From positions 1,398,817-1,462,816 of the forward strand of contig NZ_CP022463.1 of the NCBI RefSeq assembly GCF_002224485.1: DNA of 64,000 bases, written 5' to 3'. Source of the stretch: Sinomonas sp. R1AF57. GTDB taxonomy: Bacteria > Actinomycetota > Actinomycetes > Actinomycetales > Micrococcaceae. The position numbers were made by a program, and so were the translations under genes. Positions 57,762 to 64,000 of this stretch are shown here, piece by piece. The notes beneath the pieces are model-generated. The model did no database searches, had not been told where the DNA came from, and was given only the letters and a program-made list of their open reading frames with translations. Positions within the stretch are counted from its first letter, which is position 1. Each line of letters begins with the position of its first letter.

Positions 57762-58196
57762 GTGATCGACCGGAAAGACCTTGGTTCCTGGCTCAGCGGG
57801 CCGCCCACCGCCGAAGGCGACTACCCGGGGCGGAGGCTGGGACGCCCACGCACAGGACCAGGCTCGGTGGGCCGGCCCGGCAGGCGGGTGCTGGCCCTGT
57901 GCATCGACTGGGCGGCCTGCTATGCCATCGCCGCAGCGTTCTTCGGCGGCAACCAGCTCGCGATCCTGGCCGTCTTCGCCGTGGAGCAGACCCTCCTGGT
58001 GGGACTTGCCGGCTTCGGCCTGGGCCACCGCCTCGCCGGCCTCCGCGTCGAGGGTGTCGACGGGCGTCCGGTCGGCATCCTTGCCGCGGCCATCCGGACG
58101 GTCCTCCTGTGCCTCCTCATCCCCGCCGTGATCTTCGACGTCGACCAGCGGGGCCTGCACGACAAGGCGGCGCGCACCGTCGTCGCGCGTCTCTGA
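57762..58196 (+). CDS. RDD-family membrane protein
   Basis: 144 residues with an RDD domain: Arg/Asp pairs (GRRVLALCIDWAACYAIAAAF, GHRLAGLRVEGVDGRPVG, VDQRGLHDKAARTVV) and three hydrophobic segments (about 47-65, 72-88, 105-123). M. tuberculosis has an equivalent (Rv2219A) between glnA1 and Rv2219. Function unknown. GTG 57762 fits a leaderless transcript. Convergent with the DUF4191 gene, with a terminator between. Confidence 0.9.
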   Translation: MIDRKDLGSWLSGPPTAEGDYPGRRLGRPRTGPGSVGRPGRRVLALCIDWAACYAIAAAFFGGNQLAILAVFAVEQTLLVGLAGFGLGHRLAGLRVEGVDGRPVGILAAAIRTVLLCLLIPAVIFDVDQRGLHDKAARTVVARL

Positions 58197-58216
58197 GCCG
58201 AGTCCCGTTGGGACGC

Positions 58217-58260
58217 CAAGAGGCCCCCGGGGAGGTGCTTCCCGGGGGCCTCTTGCTGTT
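58217..58260. terminator. Terminator between the RDD and DUF4191 genes
   Basis: A 15-bp perfect stem (58217-58231 with 58241-58255) followed by CTGTTC on the plus strand. Serves the convergent genes. Confidence 0.8.
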
Positions 58261-58316
58261 CTTCGCCGCCCTCGTGTCAGGAGAGGCTGCGTGTCAGGAA
58301 AGGCTGGCGGACCGCA

Positions 58317-59042
58317 TCAGCGTCCACGCATCGCGCGACGGTCCGGGCGCACGCGCGTCGGGTCAATGCCCTTGGGAATCGGAAGGCGCGGCCCGAGCGA
58401 GCCGATGCGCTTGTTCACGGCGGCGACCTCGGTCTTCGTGAGCTCGCCCTTGAGCTTGTTCATCGCCTTCGCGACGTTCCGCAGCTCGGTCTGGCCCTCC
58501 TCGCGACCCGTCTCGATGACGTGGATCGGGACGTTGGGCAGGATGCGCGACAGGCGCTTGCGCTCGCCGTCCACGAGGGAGCGCACGCGGGTGCTCGGGC
58601 CCTCGGTCACGAGCACGACGCCGGGCCGTCCGATCGCGCGGAACACGACGTCCTGGGTACGCGGGTTGACGGCCACAGGCTGCTCCTCGACGATCCAGCC
58701 GCGGCGCAGGGCGCTCAGCGCGGCCCCAGCCGCGCCCGGCTGGCCCTCGATCTGGGCGAAGGCCGCCCGCTCGGCGCGCCGGCTCAGGATGTACACGGCA
58801 CCGAGGAGGCCGAGAAGGATGCCGATGATGAGGCCGGTGATCCAGTTGTCCAGCAGGAAGCCGATGAGGAGGCTGACCGCGGTCACGCCGAGGAAGACGA
58901 GGACCATGAGCCAGACGGCGTTCGGGTCGGCCCTCCGCGTCATCTGGAAGACCTGGAGGAACTGCTGGAACCCGTTGGGCTTCTTCGCCTTCTTCGGAGA
59001 CTTGTCCGAGGGCGTGCTGGAGGTGTCGGTGCGCTTGGCCAT
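58317..59042 (-). CDS. DUF4191 membrane protein
   Basis: 241 residues, actinobacterial DUF4191 family (Rv2219 in M. tuberculosis, same neighbourhood). A basic, Lys-rich N-terminus (MAKRTDTSSTPSDKSPKKAKKPNG), two transmembrane helices (about 43-61 and 66-85) and a cytoplasmic-type C-terminal domain with VVFRAIGRPGVVLVTEG. Function unknown. ATG 59042 has GAGGG upstream with a TAGAAT box 9 nt before the start, so a very short leader is likely. Downstream of lipA on the same strand, with a terminator between. Confidence 0.9.
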   Translation of the reverse strand: MAKRTDTSSTPSDKSPKKAKKPNGFQQFLQVFQMTRRADPNAVWLMVLVFLGVTAVSLLIGFLLDNWITGLIIGILLGLLGAVYILSRRAERAAFAQIEGQPGAAGAALSALRRGWIVEEQPVAVNPRTQDVVFRAIGRPGVVLVTEGPSTRVRSLVDGERKRLSRILPNVPIHVIETGREEGQTELRNVAKAMNKLKGELTKTEVAAVNKRIGSLGPRLPIPKGIDPTRVRPDRRAMRGR

Positions 59043-59082
59043 AGTCCCTCAATTCTAAGTCACGCCCCGGCCCCGTAGAACG

Positions 59083-59119
59083 CCGAAGCGCCCGGCCCCC
59101 AGGAGGGCGGGCGCTTCGG
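59083..59119 (-). terminator. Terminator after lipA
   Basis: A 12-bp perfect stem (59083-59094 with 59108-59119) with a 13-nt loop, just past the lipA stop. The tail on the minus strand has only a short T run. Confidence 0.7.
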
Positions 59120-59131
59120 GCAGGCCGCGGT

Positions 59132-60142
59132 TCAGCCGTGCCGTGAGGCGAGGAGGGTCGCAGCCTCCTGGCGGGTCGAGCCGGAGGACTCGATGTGTGC
59201 CAGCTGCGGCGGGATCTCCCAGCCCTTCTTGCGCATGGCGGTGGCCCAGAGCCGTCCGGCGCGGTACGAGGAGCGCACGAGCGGTCCGCTCATGACGCCG
59301 AGGAAGCCGATCTCCTCGGCCTCCTGGGAGAGTTCGACGAACTCCTCGGGCTTGACCCAGCGCTCCACGGGGTGGTGCCGCTCCGAGGGCCGCAGGTACT
59401 GGGTGATGGTGATGAGGTCGCACCCGGCCTCGTGCAGGTCGCGCAGCGCCTGGGAGATCTCCTCGCGGCTCTCTCCCATGCCGAGGATGAGGTTCGACTT
59501 CGTGACCATGCCCTGGTTCCGGCCCTGGGTGAGCACATCAAGGGAGCGCTCGTACCGGAAGGCTGGGCGGATGCTCTTGAACAGGCGCGGGACGGTCTCG
59601 ACGTTGTGCGCGAACACCTCGGGCCTGGCCTCGCAGATCGCCGTGATGTGCTCGGGCTTGCCTGAGAAGTCCGGGATGAGGATCTCGACGCCGGTGCCCG
59701 GGTTGAGCTCGTGGATCTTGCGGATCGTCTCCGCATAGAGCCACACGCCCTCGTCCTCGAGGTCATCGCGGGCGACGCCGGTCACGGTGGCGTAGCGCAG
59801 GCCCATCGACTGAACGGATCGTGCCACCTTGGTCGGCTCGAAGCGGTCGAGGGGGGAGGGCTTGCCCGTGTCGATCTGGCAGAAGTCGCAGCGGCGTGTG
59901 CACTCGGACCCGCCGATGAGGAAGGTGGCCTCCTTGTCCTCCCAGCATTCGAAGATGTTGGGGCAGCCGGCCTCCTCGCACACAGTGTGGAGGCCTTCCT
60001 TCTTGACCTGGTTCTTGAGCTGGACGAACTCCGGGCCCATCTGGACCTTGGCCTTGATCCAGTCCGGCTTGCGCTCGACGGGGACCGCGGAGTTGCGCTG
60101 CTCGATGCGCAGCATGCGGCGGCCTTCGGGGGCGAGGGTCAC
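59132..60142 (-). CDS. lipA: Lipoyl synthase
   Basis: 336 residues. Radical SAM enzyme inserting two sulphurs into octanoyl groups on lipoyl domains. Auxiliary cluster motif [12 protein letters not shown] (C-x4-C-x5-C), radical SAM motif CTRRCDFC (CxxxCxxC) and the C-terminal RSSYRAG are all present. Start GTG 60142 overlaps the lipB TGA (GTGA). An open frame reaches further upstream to 60301 but runs through lipB in another frame and has no LipA similarity. Operon lipB-lipA, in pathway order. Confidence 0.96.
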   Translation of the reverse strand: MTLAPEGRRMLRIEQRNSAVPVERKPDWIKAKVQMGPEFVQLKNQVKKEGLHTVCEEAGCPNIFECWEDKEATFLIGGSECTRRCDFCQIDTGKPSPLDRFEPTKVARSVQSMGLRYATVTGVARDDLEDEGVWLYAETIRKIHELNPGTGVEILIPDFSGKPEHITAICEARPEVFAHNVETVPRLFKSIRPAFRYERSLDVLTQGRNQGMVTKSNLILGMGESREEISQALRDLHEAGCDLITITQYLRPSERHHPVERWVKPEEFVELSQEAEEIGFLGVMSGPLVRSSYRAGRLWATAMRKKGWEIPPQLAHIESSGSTRQEAATLLASRHG

Positions 60143-60822
60143 GTCAGTGCTCCTTCGGAGAGGTCGGCTTCGGTCTGGGCCACGAACTCGTCCTCGCGGC
60201 GGGCGAGCTCCTCGGTGATGCGGCCGACGATGTCGCGGGGGCCGATCTCCCTCCCGCACTCCGCGGAGATGGTGGTGGTTCCGGCGTCGGTGATGCCGCA
60301 CGCGATGATCTGGGCGTACGGTTCGAGGCTGTTGCTGCAGTTGATCGCGAAGCCGTGGCCGGTGACGCCGTCGTGGACGCTGATGCCGATCGCAGCGATT
60401 TTGCGGTCACCGCCGCGCTCGTCCGCACGGACCCACACGCCGGACCGTCCATCGACGTGCTCGGCCTTGATCCCGTACTCGGAGATGACCGTGATCATGA
60501 CATCCTCGAGCAGTTCGACATAGGCGCGGATCCCACGGGGCTCGGCCAGCCTGACGATGGGGTACCCCACCAGCTGGCCCGGGCCGTGCCAGGTGAGCTT
60601 GCCGCCGCGGTCCACGGGGACAACCGGCGTGCCATCGAGGGGGCGCTCGTGGTCCTCGGTGCGCTTCCCGGCTGTGTAGACGGCGGAGTGCTCGAGGAGG
60701 AGTACGGTGCTGGGCGCGGAGCCGGCGACCACGTCGTCGTGGAGCTGTCGCTGCGCCGCGAGGCCGGCTTCGTAGTCGACGAAGTCCGGCGCGAACCCGA
60801 GGTGGGTGAACGCAAGAGTCAT
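60139..60822 (-). CDS. lipB: Lipoyl(octanoyl) transferase
   Basis: 227 residues. Moves octanoyl from acyl carrier protein to lipoyl domains of pyruvate and 2-oxoglutarate dehydrogenases. Conserved [42 protein letters not shown] (catalytic Lys) and [11 protein letters not shown] (catalytic Cys) are present. Start ATG 60822 fits a leaderless transcript (TAAGCT, 7 nt); an upstream in-frame ATG at 60900 gives a poorly conserved 26-residue extension and is rejected. GTGA overlap with lipA. Confidence 0.94.
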   Translation of the reverse strand: MTLAFTHLGFAPDFVDYEAGLAAQRQLHDDVVAGSAPSTVLLLEHSAVYTAGKRTEDHERPLDGTPVVPVDRGGKLTWHGPGQLVGYPIVRLAEPRGIRAYVELLEDVMITVISEYGIKAEHVDGRSGVWVRADERGGDRKIAAIGISVHDGVTGHGFAINCSNSLEPYAQIIACGITDAGTTTISAECGREIGPRDIVGRITEELARREDEFVAQTEADLSEGALT

Positions 60823-60829
60823 GCCGACC

Positions 60830-60835
60830 AGCTTA
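60830..60835 (-). promoter_or_regulatory. -10 element TAAGCT, leaderless start for lipB
   Basis: Minus-strand TAAGCT, 7 nt (GGTCGGC), then ATG 60822; no ribosome binding site. Confidence 0.55.
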
Positions 60836-60922
60836 ACCCCGGCCTCCCCGCGGGCCCTCGGAGTGTGGCCAACGTCGCATTGACGTGGGGGACGCCACAT
60901 GCTGCCGCGTCAGCTCGGACCT

Positions 60923-60931
60923 GTGGATAAC
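60923..60931. promoter_or_regulatory. Perfect DnaA-box 9-mer
   Basis: TGTGGATAA, the complement of the DnaA box consensus TTATCCACA, stands alone in the divergent region between lipB and the kinase gene. Given the composition, such a 9-mer is rare by chance in this much sequence. Confidence 0.4.
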
Positions 60932-60968
60932 TTCTGCAGCATCGGCCGCCCTGCGGTAGACATGACCC

Positions 60969-62633
60969 ATGGAACCTCTGCCCGAGATCCACCCGTCCGG
61001 CCCTTCGCCCGAGACGGCAGCACCCGCCCTTCCCGGCTACGAGGTGGTGCGCCTTCTCGGCCGTGGTGGGGCGGGCAGCGTATGGCTCGTCCGCGAGGTG
61101 GACGGTGGCCGGATGCTTGCCGCCAAGGTCCTCACGCCCGGGCCGGATGCGGGGGACGGCGCAGATGCCCTCGCGCTCGCGCGGCGCGAGCTGCGGCTGT
61201 CGAGGTCGCGGGAGCACGAGCACCTCCTCCCCGTGAGAGCTGTCGCGGCGGCCGGCGCCGCCGCCGGCGCCGTGGCCCTGCTGATGGACTACGCCCCCGG
61301 CGGCTCGCTCGGGAATTTGGTCCGCGTGCGCGGCCGGCTCGGGGTCGGGGAGTGCGTGACCGTGGTGACGCCGATCGCCCAGGCCCTCGCGGCGCTGCAC
61401 GCCGAGGGGAGCACGCACGGAGACGTCTCGCCCGGCAACATCCTGTTCACGGCACAGGGCAAGCCGCTGCTGGGCGACTTCGGGCTGGCCCGCATGGTCG
61501 GGGACATCTCGCTGCGAGTGGGCGGCACCCCGGGGTTCCGCGACCCGGCGTCGATGCCCGGCGGCGTGCCGGCCCTCACGGCGGACGACGGCGGCCCCCG
61601 CGCCGCCGCAGCCGCGTTCAGGCCCGCCGCGCGCGCCGCCGCGGGAGACGTGTTCTCCCTCGGCGCCGTCGCGTGGTTCGCCCTCACGGGGGAGCCGCCG
61701 CAGCCCACAGTCCAGCGCCCACCGCTCGCACTCGTCGTCGAGGACGTGCCTGCGGAGCTCGCGGCCGCCATCGAGGCTGCGCTGCGCGACGATCCGCGGG
61801 AGCGCATCTCGGCCGCGGAGCTCGCCCGGGCGGTCTTCCGCAGTGCCCGCGCCGAGCGGGTCGACCTCGCTCCGGCGGTCGACGAGGACGTCATTCCGGA
61901 CCTGCTCACCCGGCTCGGTCCCGAACCCGGGCGCCGACGGCGCGGGCCGCGCCGCCGCAGCCGCCCACTCCTGGCCGCCGGGGTTCGGTCCGCGAAAGTG
62001 CGCGCCAGAGCACGGCTGCTCTGGGGAGGGGCTGCGGTTCTGGCCGCCACCGCAGTGCTCGGGGCGATCTGGTGGCCGTCTGCCCCCGCCCCCCGCAGCG
62101 CTTCCACCGCGTCCGTGCCCGAGGGGGCGCGGCAGGGGCCCGCAGAGGCCGCTGCCGCATGGGCGGGACTCCCGGACCAGCTGCGCCGCGGCGCGGAGTC
62201 GGTGGACCCCGTCCAGGCCGTTCAGGCGCTGTCGGAGATCCGCGGGCACGCGATCGCGGCGAAGGACCGGGAGCTCCTGGCTGCGGTCAACGTGCCCGCC
62301 TCCGAGACGGCGGCTGCAGACGCCGCGCTGCTGGACCGGCTCGACTCGGCGGGGCAGCGGCTCGAGGGGTTCAGCGCCCGCGTCCTGTCCGCGGCGCGGG
62401 ATGCAGCCGCTCCGGTGCCCGCTGATGCGGCGGGACCCGCGGGGGGCGCCCGGGCCGCCGACGGTGACCGGGACGCCGTCGTGCGTGTCCGGGTCGTCAC
62501 GAGCGGCTACACCGTGCGGGACAGCGCGGGTGCCACCGTGGGCGAGCGCGCGGCCGGCGTGGACCAGGAGCTGCGGATCGTGCTCGGGCGCGAGAAGGGA
62601 CGCTGGAAGGTGGCCCGCATCCTGCCTGCCTGA
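60969..62633 (+). CDS. Membrane-bound serine/threonine kinase-like receptor with altered catalytic loop
   Basis: 554 residues. Kinase domain about 24-295: glycine loop LGRGGAGSVW, Lys53, DFG at 170-172. The catalytic loop reads HGDVSPGN instead of HRDxKPxN: Asp152 is kept, the Arg is Gly, the Lys is Ser. A 40-residue Ala/Gly/Pro insert follows the activation segment. A basic stretch (321-332), one transmembrane helix (about 349-369) and an extracellular domain of about 185 residues follow; the latter ends in VRVRVVTSGYTVRDSAG...ELRIVLGREKGRWKVARI, which looks like an NTF2-type fold. It could be an active or weak kinase, or a pseudokinase sensor. ATG 60969 is 6 nt after TAGACA, a near-miss of the leaderless pattern. 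Confidence 0.85.
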   Translation: MEPLPEIHPSGPSPETAAPALPGYEVVRLLGRGGAGSVWLVREVDGGRMLAAKVLTPGPDAGDGADALALARRELRLSRSREHEHLLPVRAVAAAGAAAGAVALLMDYAPGGSLGNLVRVRGRLGVGECVTVVTPIAQALAALHAEGSTHGDVSPGNILFTAQGKPLLGDFGLARMVGDISLRVGGTPGFRDPASMPGGVPALTADDGGPRAAAAAFRPAARAAAGDVFSLGAVAWFALTGEPPQPTVQRPPLALVVEDVPAELAAAIEAALRDDPRERISAAELARAVFRSARAERVDLAPAVDEDVIPDLLTRLGPEPGRRRRGPRRRSRPLLAAGVRSAKVRARARLLWGGAAVLAATAVLGAIWWPSAPAPRSASTASVPEGARQGPAEAAAAWAGLPDQLRRGAESVDPVQAVQALSEIRGHAIAAKDRELLAAVNVPASETAAADAALLDRLDSAGQRLEGFSARVLSAARDAAAPVPADAAGPAGGARAADGDRDAVVRVRVVTSGYTVRDSAGATVGERAAGVDQELRIVLGREKGRWKVARILPA

Positions 62634-62706
62634 AGCGCCGCTGCGGCGTGCGTCACAGTGCCGTGCCGCGCTGGCAGCACGCCCTGTGGTGCCGGGGCCT
62701 CCTGCC

Positions 62707-62712
62707 TATGAT
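62707..62712 (+). promoter_or_regulatory. -10 element TATGAT, leaderless start for the tricorn protease gene
   Basis: TATGAT, 6 nt (CGGAGG), then ATG 62719. GGAGG touches the start codon, too close for a ribosome binding site. Confidence 0.55.
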
Positions 62713-62718
62713 CGGAGG

Positions 62719-64000
62719 ATGACTGGCTCCAGCTACTTCCGCTATCCCCATGTGCACGGGGACCTCGTGGCCTTTGTCGCCGAGGATGACGTCTGGCTCG
62801 CTCCCGTCGCCGGGGGCCGCGCGTGGCGGCTGTCCGCCCTGCGGCTGCCGGCACGGAACCCCCGCTTCACGCCCGACGGCACCAAGGTCGTCTGGACCGT
62901 CGTGCAGGGGAGCGCGCCCGAGGTCGTGTCCGCGGACGTGGACGGCGGCGGGTTCCGGCAGCTGAGCTGGTTCGGGCACTCCACGACCAGGGTGCGCGGC
63001 TTCGACCCGTCTGGGCGGGTCATCGTCACAAGCGCCCACAACCAGCCCGACGCGCGCCACACCCACGCCTACACCATGCCGGTCGAGGGCGGATGGCTCG
63101 AGGAGCTCCCGTACGGGCCGGTCGACTCGGTGGCATTCGGACCCAGCATCGGCGACGAGAGGCCGGTCGTCGTCAGCAGCGTCCTGACGCGCGACCCGGC
63201 CTCCTGGAAGCGCTACCGGGGAGGCGCCGCCGGCAAACTCTGGATCGACCCCGACGGTGGCGGGGAGTTCCGGCGGCTCGTCCCCGAGCTCGACGGCAAC
63301 CTCTGTGACCCCCTCTGGGTGGGAGGCCGGATCGCGTTCCTCTCCGACCATGAGGGCGTGGGCAACCTCTACTCGGTGGACCGCTCCGGACACGACCTGC
63401 GCCGCCACACCGACTCGGACCGCTTCTACGTCCGGCACGCGAGCACCGACGGCGTCCGCATCGCCTTCGAGTCGGCGGGTGAGCTCTGGCTCCTGGACTC
63501 GCTCGACGCCGAGCCCCGCCGCCTCGACATCGCACTCGCGTCCGCCTCGACTTCTCGGCGCTCCGTGCCGCTCGCCGTCGCGCGTCACCTCGGCGACGTC
63601 GTCCCAACGCCGGACGGGCGGGCGAGCGTCGTCGAGTCGCACGGGACGGTGCACTGGCTGACCCATCGGGACGGCCCCTCGCGTGTCGTCGAGGCCACGC
63701 CCGGCGTTCGGGCGCGGCTGGCCCGGCCACTCGGGGCGGACTCGGTGGTGTTCATCGCCGACCACGAGGGGGAGGAGGGCCTCTTCATCAAGCGGCTCTC
63801 CGGCGCCGAGGAGGCTGCTCTCGCGGCAGCGGGCCGCGCAGCGGCCCGTACCGAGGAAGGTACTGGGGCCGCTGCGACCGCCTCCGACGACGGTCTTCCC
63901 CGCCCGGTCTCGGCGTTCAGCGGGGCTCCCGCGGACGAGCGGCCCGGCTCCGGCGTACAGGGCCAGACCTATGGGCTCTCCGAAGACAGCCGGCCGGAGC
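62719..64000 (+). CDS. Tricorn-type protease (S41 family), N-terminal part
   Basis: The first 427 codons; the gene runs past the window end. The N-terminus YFRYPHVHGDLVAFVAEDDVWLAPVAGG followed by repeated blades (NPRFTPDGTKVVWT, ISFGPSIG-like PVDSVAFGP, IAFLSDHEGVGNLYSVD, RIAFESAGELWLLD) is the first beta-propeller of tricorn peptidases, which degrade peptides released by the proteasome. The catalytic PDZ and S41 domains lie beyond. Between about residues 370 and 420 a low-complexity Ala/Gly/Glu-rich insert interrupts the propeller. No signal peptide, so cytoplasmic. Its start is best explained by leaderless transcription. Confidence 0.88.
   Translation, partial: MTGSSYFRYPHVHGDLVAFVAEDDVWLAPVAGGRAWRLSALRLPARNPRFTPDGTKVVWTVVQGSAPEVVSADVDGGGFRQLSWFGHSTTRVRGFDPSGRVIVTSAHNQPDARHTHAYTMPVEGGWLEELPYGPVDSVAFGPSIGDERPVVVSSVLTRDPASWKRYRGGAAGKLWIDPDGGGEFRRLVPELDGNLCDPLWVGGRIAFLSDHEGVGNLYSVDRSGHDLRRHTDSDRFYVRHASTDGVRIAFESAGELWLLDSLDAEPRRLDIALASASTSRRSVPLAVARHLGDVVPTPDGRASVVESHGTVHWLTHRDGPSRVVEATPGVRARLARPLGADSVVFIADHEGEEGLFIKRLSGAEEAALAAAGRAAARTEEGTGAAATASDDGLPRPVSAFSGAPADERPGSGVQGQTYGLSEDSRPE

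Overview
The window is a stretch of core chromosome from a high-GC actinobacterium (roughly 70% G+C by eye). Coding density is high, GTG starts are frequent, and GTGA/ATGA stop-start overlaps are common. Gene content and order (class II DAHP synthase, PknL-like kinase, Rv2175c-like protein, dinB, DUF3040, dcw cluster, wag31, lspA, dnaE, then glnA2-glnE / glnA1 / RDD / DUF4191 / lipA-lipB) match the actinobacterial backbone known from Mycobacterium tuberculosis. The MurE substrate motif (DDPH rather than the diaminopimelate-type DNPR) and the small accessory genes point to a lysine-type peptidoglycan, i.e. a Micrococcaceae member such as Arthrobacter or Sinomonas. The genus is an inference. I see no IS element, prophage, CRISPR array, tRNA or rRNA.

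Layout. 1-12.2 kb: a truncated ParA gene at the left edge, pyruvate carboxylase, an orphan EspI-like ATPase, a fatty acyl-CoA ligase, a ROK glucokinase, a two-gene membrane protein/hydrolase pair, a PlsC acyltransferase and class II DAHP synthase. 12.2-19.6 kb: a PASTA-domain Ser/Thr kinase, a secreted LysM transglycosylase, an Rv2175c-like DNA-binding protein, a polyprenyl diphosphate synthase, a lipoprotein, DNA polymerase IV and a DUF3040 membrane protein. 20.0-41.4 kb: the complete division and cell wall cluster, mraZ-rsmH-ftsL-ftsI-murE-murF-mraY-murD-ftsW-murG-murC-ftsQ-ftsZ-pgeF-yggS-sepF-yggT-divIVA-lspA-rluD. 41.4-50.3 kb: two membrane proteins of unknown function around dnaE, then hisD, nrdR, polyphosphate glucokinase, methionine aminopeptidase and a small SPOR protein. 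50.3-64 kb: panB, the nitrogen module (glnA2-glnE forward, glnA1 reverse), a cupin, an RDD protein, a DUF4191 protein, lipA-lipB, a second kinase-like membrane receptor and a truncated tricorn-type protease.

How the parts fit. The central cluster makes and polymerises the peptidoglycan precursor, builds the divisome and sets polar growth (DivIVA). MraZ should feed back on the cluster through four 10-bp repeats at its own promoter. GlnE adenylylates the GlnA1-type synthetase, whose target tyrosine is present; GlnA2 appears to lack it. LipB and LipA make lipoyl groups and Pyc replenishes oxaloacetate.

The strongest signals not explained by gene lists are regulatory: (i) at least twelve genes with a TANNNT -10 hexamer placed 6-7 nt before the start codon and no usable ribosome binding site, i.e. 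predicted leaderless mRNAs; (ii) a paired NrdR box before nrdR; (iii) a GlnR-type box before glnA1; (iv) the MraZ repeats; (v) a structured RNA candidate between mraZ and rsmH, probably the actinobacterial mraW RNA motif; (vi) a possible response-regulator site plus alternative anti-Shine-Dalgarno pairing in front of the LysM transglycosylase gene. I did not find a convincing wholly new multigene system.
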